Assembly: GCF_005239095.1 (NCBI RefSeq)
Contig: NZ_SZUA01000001.1
Span: forward strand, 150,848-214,847
Reading direction: 5' to 3'
Length of the DNA stretch: 64,000 nucleotides
DNA from: Luteimonas gilva
Lineage (GTDB): Bacteria; Pseudomonadota; Gammaproteobacteria; Xanthomonadales; Xanthomonadaceae
In this document: in pieces, positions 58,439 through 64,000 of the stretch
How the letters are laid out: every line of letters begins with the position of its first letter
Position numbering within the stretch: position 1 is the stretch's first letter
Notes under the pieces: generated by a model
Database searches by the model: none
What the model was told of the DNA's origin: nothing
What the model saw: only the letters and a program-made list of their open reading frames with translations
Program-made: the position numbers and the translations under genes

Positions 58439-58591
58439 TTATCCCTGCCGCTTGAAATACTGCACTTCGCGCTCATGCTTCTCAGCCGCGGCGCGCGTCT
58501 TGAACGTACCCAGATTGCGCCGCTTGCCGGTGCGCGGATCGGTCTTGCGCGAATACAAACGGTATTCGCCGGATGCCAGTTTGCGGATCAT
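58439..58591 (-). CDS. Small conserved-looking basic protein, 50 aa
   Basis: A 50-aa ORF starting MIRKLASGEYRLYSRKTDPR and ending HEREVQYFKRQG. It has a textbook AGGAGG seven bases before its ATG, which is what makes it credible. It is strongly basic, with a short beta-like start and a C-terminal helix. I recall similar short proteins from Xanthomonadaceae genomes, but cannot give a function. It is convergent with fabH across a family E repeat and divergent from fabD. Confidence 0.75.
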   Translation of the reverse strand: MIRKLASGEYRLYSRKTDPRTGKRRNLGTFKTRAAAEKHEREVQYFKRQG

Positions 58592-58730
58592 GACGTCGCC
58601 TCCTGCGCATATGCCAACAGAGCTGCGGTAAGCGCGCGGTGACGATGGCGTGATCGCACGATACGCACGGGTACAGACGAGGCCCCGCTTTCGCCCTTAT
58701 CATGCGCGCCGGCCCTCCACGGATGCTCCC

Positions 58731-59687
58731 GTGACCGCTCAGCACCGCACCGACCCATCGCTGGCTTTCGTATTCCCGGGCCAAGGCTCGCAATCGCTGG
58801 CTATGCTCGCCGAATTGGCGGAAATGCATCCGACCGTCCACGGGACCTTCCGCGAGGCTTCCGACGGCGCAGGCGTCGATCTGTGGGCGCTGTCGCAAGG
58901 CGGCCCGGAAGACATGCTCAACCGCACCGAATACACGCAACCGGCGTTGCTCGCCGCAGGCGTCGCGGTTTGGCGCGTGTGGCAGGAGCAGGGCGGCGCT
59001 CAACCGGCCGCGTTGGCCGGCCACAGTTTGGGCGAATACGCCGCGCTGGTCGCCGCCGGCGCGCTGTCGCTGCGCGACGGCGCGCATCTGGTGCGCATCC
59101 GCGGACAACTGATGCAGGAAGCGGCGCCGCCCGGCACCGGCGCGATGGCCGCCGTCATCGGCGCCGAAGACGCGTTGGTGAAGGAAGTCTGCGAAAAGGC
59201 TTCCGGCAGCCAAGTGGTGGTGCCCGCCAACTACAACTCGCCGGGCCAGATCGTGATCGGCGGCGACGCCGAAGCGGTCGAGCGCGCGCTGTCGATGCTC
59301 GCCGAGCGCGGCGTGCGCAAAGCCGTCAAGCTGGCGGTGAGCGTGCCTTCGCATACGCCGATGATGCGCGAGGCGGCGAACCGGCTTTCCGAAACGATGG
59401 CCGGACTCGCCTGGCAGGCGCCGTCGATTCCGGTCGTGCAGAACGTGGATGCCGAAGCGCGCGACAACACGCAGTCGATCCGCGACGCTTTGGTGCGCCA
59501 GCTGTACTTGCCGGTGCGCTGGACCGATTGCGTGCAGGCGCTGGCCGCGCGCGGCGCGACCCGCGTCGGCGAATGCGGTCCGGGCAAGGTGCTGACCGGT
59601 TTGGTCAAGCGCATCGACAAGTCGCTGGACGCGCGGCCGCTGGGTACGCCCGGCGAATTCGAGACCGCGTGGGCGGATTGGAAATAA
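58731..59687 (+). CDS. fabD: Malonyl-CoA:ACP transacylase
   Basis: Loads malonyl groups on ACP, 318 aa. AFVFPGQGSQSLAML is the family N-terminus. The nucleophile Ser lies in AGHSLGEYAALVAAG, the carboxylate-binding Arg in LVRIRGQLMQEA, and the His in SVPSHTPMM. The start was placed at a GTG (58731) because the family begins here; no ATG fits and no ribosome-binding site is clear. fabG follows beyond a palindrome. Confidence 0.95.
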   Translation: MTAQHRTDPSLAFVFPGQGSQSLAMLAELAEMHPTVHGTFREASDGAGVDLWALSQGGPEDMLNRTEYTQPALLAAGVAVWRVWQEQGGAQPAALAGHSLGEYAALVAAGALSLRDGAHLVRIRGQLMQEAAPPGTGAMAAVIGAEDALVKEVCEKASGSQVVVPANYNSPGQIVIGGDAEAVERALSMLAERGVRKAVKLAVSVPSHTPMMREAANRLSETMAGLAWQAPSIPVVQNVDAEARDNTQSIRDALVRQLYLPVRWTDCVQALAARGATRVGECGPGKVLTGLVKRIDKSLDARPLGTPGEFETAWADWK

Positions 59688-59693
59688 ATCTTT

Positions 59694-59786
59694 TTTAGAC
59701 ACGGATCAAATCGGATAACCGCGGATAAAGCTTTTGAATATGGAAATGCTTTATCCGTTTTTATCCGATTTGATCCGCGTCTAAAA
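59694..59786. repeat. Palindromic repeat, family I
   Basis: Arms TTTTAGACACGGATCAAATC-GGATAA (from 59694) and a near-perfect complement ending CCGCGTCTAAAA (59786), with further pairing of GGATAAAGC / GCTTTATCC. It is AT-rich compared with its surroundings. Located between fabD and fabG. Confidence 0.9.
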
Positions 59787-59803
59787 CCGCTTTTGGAGAC
59801 GGC

Positions 59804-60547
59804 ATGACTACGACATTGCAAGGCGAAATCGCACTGGTCACCGGCGCCAGCCGCGGCATCGGCGCGGCCATCGCCGACGAGTTGGCCGCATTGGGCGCGA
59901 CCGTGATCGGCACCGCCACCACCGACTCCGGCGCGCAGGCGATCGGCGAGCGGCTGAAGACCGCGGGCGGCCACGGCCGCAAGCTCGACGTCGTCGACGG
60001 CGCCGCGATCGAGGCGCTGATCGAAGGCATCGGCAAGGAATTCGGCCCGGTCTCCATCCTGGTCAACAACGCCGGCATCACCCGCGACAATCTGCTGATG
60101 CGGATGAAGGACGAAGACTGGCAGGCGATCCTCGACACCAACCTGAGCAGCGTGTTCCGCACCTCGAAGGCGGTGATGCGCGGCATGATGAAGGCGCGCA
60201 AGGGCCGCATCATCAATATCGCTTCGGTGGTCGGTGTCACCGGCAACGCGGGCCAGGCGAACTACGCCGCCGCGAAGGCCGGCATCATCGCGTTCAGCAA
60301 GTCGCTGGCCAAGGAAATCGGTTCGCGCGGCGTCACCGTCAACGTGGTCGCGCCGGGCTTCATCGCCACCGACATGACCCGCGATCTGCCCGAAGACGCC
60401 AAGGATGCGTTGACCAAGCAGATCGCGCTCGGCCGCCTGGGCGAGCCGGCCGACATCGCCCGCGCCGTGGCCTTCCTCGCCGGCCCGGGCGCGAGCTACA
60501 TCACCGGCGAGACCCTGCACGTCAACGGCGGCATGTACATGCCCTGA
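59804..60547 (+). CDS. fabG: 3-oxoacyl-ACP reductase FabG
   Basis: NADPH-dependent SDR enzyme of the elongation cycle, 247 aa. Cofactor loop TGASRGIGAAI, NNAGITRD, and the catalytic Ser-Tyr-Lys in NIASVVGVTG and QANYAAAKAG. The C-terminus ITGETLHVNGGMYM is diagnostic. GGAGACGGC precedes the ATG. It is second of the fabD-fabG-acpP-fabF run. Confidence 0.97.
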   Translation: MTTTLQGEIALVTGASRGIGAAIADELAALGATVIGTATTDSGAQAIGERLKTAGGHGRKLDVVDGAAIEALIEGIGKEFGPVSILVNNAGITRDNLLMRMKDEDWQAILDTNLSSVFRTSKAVMRGMMKARKGRIINIASVVGVTGNAGQANYAAAKAGIIAFSKSLAKEIGSRGVTVNVVAPGFIATDMTRDLPEDAKDALTKQIALGRLGEPADIARAVAFLAGPGASYITGETLHVNGGMYMP

Positions 60548-60668
60548 CGCCGGGACATAAAATCCGGCCGTAAATCATTGAATCGGCTGGCCGCGGGACC
60601 TAGCGCGCGGCGGCCGCCTTTCCACTACACTATGCCCTGAAACAGTCTCCCGGGAGGAGCAAGCACCC

Positions 60669-60908
60669 ATGAGCAGCATCGAAGAACGCGTCAAGAAAAT
60701 CGTGGTCGAACAGCTCGGCGTCAAGGAAGAGGAAGTCACCAACAGCGCTTCGTTCGTCGACGATCTCGGCGCCGACTCGCTCGACACCGTGGAGCTGGTG
60801 ATGGCGCTCGAAGAAGAGTTCGAGTGCGAGATCCCGGACGAAGAGGCCGAGAAGATCACTTCGGTGCAGCAGGCCATCGATTACATCAAGGCCCACGTCA
60901 AGGCCTGA
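60669..60908 (+). CDS. acpP: Acyl carrier protein
   Basis: Small acidic carrier of 79 aa. The phosphopantetheine attachment Ser lies in [22 protein letters not shown] very strong GGGAGGAG stands before the ATG, as expected for one of the most abundant proteins. The TACACT about 35 bp before that site may be the -10 of a dedicated promoter in the 121-bp gap after fabG. Confidence 0.98.
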   Translation: MSSIEERVKKIVVEQLGVKEEEVTNSASFVDDLGADSLDTVELVMALEEEFECEIPDEEAEKITSVQQAIDYIKAHVKA

Positions 60909-61085
60909 TGTCCGGCCGAGCGGGCCGGATTCCGGCCAGCCACCCAATGCAGAACCGCGTCCGCAGTTTCCGAACCGCGGGCCGGCCGTGACAAGCCACG
61001 GGGCCGCGAACGCGGCCCTGTGCGTTTGCGGCGGCGCATCCGCCGCCGTACGGGCAAGCAGCAACGAATCCGTCAGGAGCAGGTT

Positions 61086-62324
61086 ATGAGCAAGCGTCGC
61101 GTCGTCGTCACCGGTCTGGGCATCCTGTCCCCGCTGGGCAACGACCTGAAGTCGAGCTGGGACGGCATCGTCAACGGCCGTTCGGGCATCGGCCCGATCA
61201 CCCATTTCGACGCCTCCGCGTTCTCCACCCGCATCGCCGGCCAAGTGAAGGATTTCGACGCCGCGGCCTGGATCGCGCCGAAGGACATCAAGAAGATGGA
61301 TCCGTTCGTGCACTACGGCGTGGCCGCTTCGATGATGGCCATCGCCGACGCCGGACTGGACATCAACGAAGCCGACGCCGAACGCATCGGCGTGGCGATC
61401 GGCGCCGGCATCGGCGGCCTGAAGGGCATCGAAGAGACCACGCTGAAGTGGGCCGAGGGCGGGCCGCGCAAGATCTCGCCGTTCTATGTGCCCAGCACCA
61501 TCATCAACATGATCGCCGGACAAGTGTCGATCATGACCGGCGCCAAGGGCCCGAACATCGCCGCGGTCACCGCCTGCACCACGGCCACGCACAACATCGG
61601 CCTCGCGTTCCGCATGATCCAGTACGGCGAGGCCGACGCGATGATCGCCGGCGGCGCCGAATACGCGACCACGCCCACGTCGGTCGGCGGCTTCTGCTCG
61701 ATGAAGGCGCTGTCCACCCGCAACGACGATCCGCACCGAGCCTCGCGTCCCTGGGACAAGGACCGCGACGGCTTCGTGATGGGCGACGGCGCCGGCATCC
61801 TGGTGCTGGAGGAATACGAACGCGCCAAGGCCCGCGGCGCGAAGATCTATTGCGAGCTGGTCGGCTTCGGCATGAGCGGCGACGCTTACCACATGACCGC
61901 GCCCAGCGAGAACGGCGACGGCGCCGCGCGTTGCATGCGCAACGCGATCAAGGACGCCGGTTTGAACGCTTCGGCGATCGGCTACATCAACGCGCACGGC
62001 ACCTCGACGCCGGCCGGCGACTTGGCCGAGACGATGGCGGTGAAGGCCGCGCTCGGCGAACACGCCTACAAGACCATGGTCAGCTCGACCAAGTCGATGA
62101 CCGGCCACTTGCTCGGCGCCGCCGGCGGCGTGGAAGCGGTGTTCTCGGCGATGGCGATCCATGCCGGCGTGATTCCGCCGACGATCAACTTGGAGAATCC
62201 GTCCGAGGGCTGCGACCTGGACTACGTGCCGAACGAGGCGCGCGAGAAGAAGGTCGATATCGCTATGTCGAATTCGTTCGGCTTCGGCGGCACCAACGGC
62301 ACCCTGGTGTTCAAGCGCGTTTGA
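61086..62324 (+). CDS. fabF: 3-oxoacyl-ACP synthase II (FabF)
   Basis: Main condensing enzyme of fatty-acid elongation, 412 aa. [15 protein letters not shown] at the N-terminus, catalytic Cys in [11 protein letters not shown], the two His in [13 protein letters not shown] and [15 protein letters not shown], and the C-terminal [17 protein letters not shown]. The ATG at 61086 follows CAGGAGCAGG. The 177 bp between acpP and fabF hold hairpins (GGGCCGCG-AA-CGCGGCCC; GCGGCGG-type) that could lower fabF relative to acpP. Confidence 0.97.
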   Translation: MSKRRVVVTGLGILSPLGNDLKSSWDGIVNGRSGIGPITHFDASAFSTRIAGQVKDFDAAAWIAPKDIKKMDPFVHYGVAASMMAIADAGLDINEADAERIGVAIGAGIGGLKGIEETTLKWAEGGPRKISPFYVPSTIINMIAGQVSIMTGAKGPNIAAVTACTTATHNIGLAFRMIQYGEADAMIAGGAEYATTPTSVGGFCSMKALSTRNDDPHRASRPWDKDRDGFVMGDGAGILVLEEYERAKARGAKIYCELVGFGMSGDAYHMTAPSENGDGAARCMRNAIKDAGLNASAIGYINAHGTSTPAGDLAETMAVKAALGEHAYKTMVSSTKSMTGHLLGAAGGVEAVFSAMAIHAGVIPPTINLENPSEGCDLDYVPNEAREKKVDIAMSNSFGFGGTNGTLVFKRV

Positions 62325-62330
62325 TCTTGA

Positions 62331-62438
62331 AGCCCTCTCCCGCTTGCGGGAGAGGGTTGGGTGAGGGCGCGCGTCGCCTCCGATCGCTTCGTATCTTTCG
62401 GCAGACAAAGCAAAGCAGTCGAGCAGGCTCGACTCTAC
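62331..62438. repeat. Chimeric repeat: half family D joined to half family B
   Basis: The left part (62331-62369) is GCCCTCTCCCGCTTGCGGGA-GAGGG, then GGGTGAGGG of family D. The right part (62414-62438) is a single perfect family B arm, AGCAGTCGAGCAGGCTCGAC-TCTAC. Neither has its partner arm. It lies between fabF and pabB. Confidence 0.75.
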
Positions 62439-62475
62439 AATTCCAGCCCCGACGGGGACATCGGCTAAAAAGCGA

Positions 62476-63828
62476 ATGCTGGTCACCCGCGCACTCCCTC
62501 CGGATACCGACCTGCTGGCCCTGCACCGGCACGCGCCGTCGCGCTATCCGCTATTGCTCGAATCCGCCGCCAGCGGCACCGCGCAAGGCCGCTGGGATTT
62601 GTTGCTGGCCGCGAGCGGCGAATCGCTGACGCTGCACCGCGACGGCAAAACGCGTTGCGGCGACGGCAGCGCCGCGGGCGAGGATTTCCTGGCGGCACTG
62701 GACGAAGCCTGGCGCCGCGAACGGATCTCGCGCGAAGAGCCGCGCTGGCCCTTCCACGGCGGTTGGGCGCTGTTCCTCTCCTACGAACTCGCCGCACAGG
62801 TCGAACCGGTGCTGCGCCTGCCCGCCGCACCCGGCGCGCTTCCGGTCGCGCTCGCATTGCGCTGCCCCGCCGCCGTGTTGCGCGACCGCGCGACCGGCGA
62901 TTGCATCGCGCTCGCCGAAAGCGGGCGGGGGGCGATGCTGGACCGCATCTCATCGGACATCGCGGCCGCAGCGTTCACGTCGGATATCCGCTGGCGCCCT
63001 CCCGCCGAATTGATCGAGGACGAGCCGCAGCGGTTCACCGCGGGCGTCGAACGCATCCTCGAATATCTCGCCGCCGGCGACGTATTCCAAGTGAACCTGT
63101 CCCGCGCGTGGCGGGCGAAGTTCGACGGCGCGCTCGATCCGGCCGCGCTGTACGCGCAACTGCGCCGCGCCAATCCTTCTCCTTTCGCCGGTTTGTTCGC
63201 GGGCGACGGCTGGGCGGTGGCGAGCTCGTCGCCGGAGCGGCTGGTGTCGGTGCGTGGCGACATCGTCGAAACCCGACCCATCGCCGGCACCCGTCCGCGC
63301 TTCGACGGCGACGACGACGCGGCGCGGATCCGCGAGCTGGTCGGCCATCCGAAAGAACGCGCCGAGCACGTGATGCTGATCGACTTGGAGCGCAACGACC
63401 TGGGCCGGGTCTGCGTGCCCGGCAGCGTCGAAGTCGACGAATTGATGAGCGTGGAAAGCTACGCCCACGTCCACCATATCGTCAGCAACGTGCGCGGCCG
63501 TTTGCGCGCCGATACGACGCCGGGCGAAACGATCCGCGCCGTATTTCCGGGCGGCACCATCACCGGCTGTCCGAAAGTGCGTTGCATGCAGATCATCGCC
63601 GAGTTGGAAGCCGTCGGTCGCGGCGCCTACACCGGCGCGATGGGCTGGCTGAACCGCGACGGCGACATGGATCTGAACATCCTGATCCGCAGCGGCGAGA
63701 TCGAAGGCGGCGAGCTGCGCTTCCGCACCGGCGCCGGTATCGTCGCCGACTCGGACCCGCAGCGCGAACTCGACGAAACCCGCGCCAAGGCGCGCGGCAT
63801 GCTCCGCGCGCTGGAGGCGGCGCCATGA
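62476..63828 (+). CDS. pabB: Aminodeoxychorismate synthase component I
   Basis: Chorismate-utilising enzyme that, with a PabA glutaminase, makes aminodeoxychorismate for folate, 450 aa. Conserved blocks: FQVNLSRAW, ASSSPERLVS, the signature TRPIAGTRPR, HVMLIDLERNDLGRV and FPGGTITGCPKVRCMQII. Anthranilate synthase TrpE is the close alternative, but the neighbour pabC and the fab-pab context decide it. The stop overlaps the pabC start (ATGA). ATG at 62476, without a strong ribosome-binding site. Confidence 0.95.
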   Translation: MLVTRALPPDTDLLALHRHAPSRYPLLLESAASGTAQGRWDLLLAASGESLTLHRDGKTRCGDGSAAGEDFLAALDEAWRRERISREEPRWPFHGGWALFLSYELAAQVEPVLRLPAAPGALPVALALRCPAAVLRDRATGDCIALAESGRGAMLDRISSDIAAAAFTSDIRWRPPAELIEDEPQRFTAGVERILEYLAAGDVFQVNLSRAWRAKFDGALDPAALYAQLRRANPSPFAGLFAGDGWAVASSSPERLVSVRGDIVETRPIAGTRPRFDGDDDAARIRELVGHPKERAEHVMLIDLERNDLGRVCVPGSVEVDELMSVESYAHVHHIVSNVRGRLRADTTPGETIRAVFPGGTITGCPKVRCMQIIAELEAVGRGAYTGAMGWLNRDGDMDLNILIRSGEIEGGELRFRTGAGIVADSDPQRELDETRAKARGMLRALEAAP

Positions 63829-64000
63829 ACGCTCGCGTCTTCGTCGGCGAGCGCCGGGCCGAAGCCATCGCCGCGGACGATCGCGGCCTGGCGTACGGCG
63901 ACGGCTTGTTCGAAACGATGCGCGCGCATCGCGGCGGCGTGCCGTGGTGGGACGCGCATTGGACGAGATTGGCGAAAGGCGCGGCGCGTTTGCGCCTGGC
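63825..64000 (+). CDS. pabC: Aminodeoxychorismate lyase, N-terminal part (cut by window end)
   Basis: The first 58 codons of a PLP-dependent class IV aminotransferase-fold protein, running off the window. The segment DDRGLAYGDGLFETMRAHRG is the family N-terminus. It converts aminodeoxychorismate to 4-aminobenzoate and pyruvate. The start ATG overlaps the pabB stop, so both folate enzymes are coupled. Confidence 0.92.
   Translation, partial: MNARVFVGERRAEAIAADDRGLAYGDGLFETMRAHRGGVPWWDAHWTRLAKGAARLRL

Overview
The window is GC-rich chromosomal DNA of a gammaproteobacterium, most probably a Lysobacter-like member of the Xanthomonadaceae (Lysobacteraceae). This rests on gene content and order: phoB-phoR-ppk1-ppx, tig-clpP-clpX-lon-hup-ppiD-fabI, kdkA with a DUF6165 gene, and rpmF running straight into fabH without plsX. 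It also rests on the dense population of palindromic intergenic repeats typical of that family. Most of the DNA is core housekeeping sequence. No integrase, transposase, CRISPR array or replication origin is visible.

Layout. 0-7.9 kb (minus strand): PAP2 phosphatase, a GT4 glycosyltransferase, then the phosphate/polyphosphate operon phoB-phoR-ppk1-ppx, coupled by ATGA overlaps. 8-12.3 kb: M48-TPR periplasmic protease, a coupled glutaredoxin/AhpD-like redox pair, isocitrate dehydrogenase and a DUF3574 lipoprotein. 12.3-15.4 kb: membrane proteins, including an NhaC-type antiporter and a YccA/Bax-inhibitor protein. 15.5-19.7 kb: tRNA-Pro, -Arg, -His and -Lys, split by a small accessory cluster (signal-less binding protein, alpha/beta hydrolase, XRE regulator) and followed by an Arr-type rifampin ADP-ribosyltransferase. 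19.7-21.5 kb: prolyl iminopeptidase, a TPR protein and tRNA-Leu.

21.7-33 kb: the protein quality-control block tig, clpP1, clpP2 (a tandem duplicate), clpX, lon, HU, tRNA-Val, tRNA-Asp, ppiD and fabI. RpoH-like promoters precede clpP1 and lon. 33-39 kb: MltD-like transglycosylase and gloB, facing a YafS-like protein, rnhA and dnaQ, then a PP2C phosphatase and tRNA-Ser(CGA). 38.6-45 kb: LPS-core genes (DUF6165, GT9, kdkA), an MBL hydrolase and moaA, moaC, moaD, moaE. 45-49 kb: a compact RNA locus on the minus strand (tRNA-Ser(GGA), SRP RNA, a truncated SRP RNA copy), then dnaX-ybaB-recR-hinT. 49-55.3 kb: the Slp/TgpA/DUF58/MoxR operon and a GT39 glycosyltransferase. 55.4-64 kb: Maf, yceD-rpmF-fabH-fabD-fabG-acpP-fabF and pabB-pabC, the last cut by the window edge.

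The unusual material lies between the genes. At least nine families of inverted-repeat elements occur, some nested inside one another and some chimeric. Two further sequences look like structured elements that have not obviously been described. One is a roughly 72-nt multi-hairpin repeat, present between clpX and lon and next to the truncated SRP RNA copy, whose stems differ in sequence but keep their pairing. The other is a roughly 47-nt element directly downstream of tRNA-Val and tRNA-Ser(GGA). All coordinates and similarities were read by eye; no searches were run.
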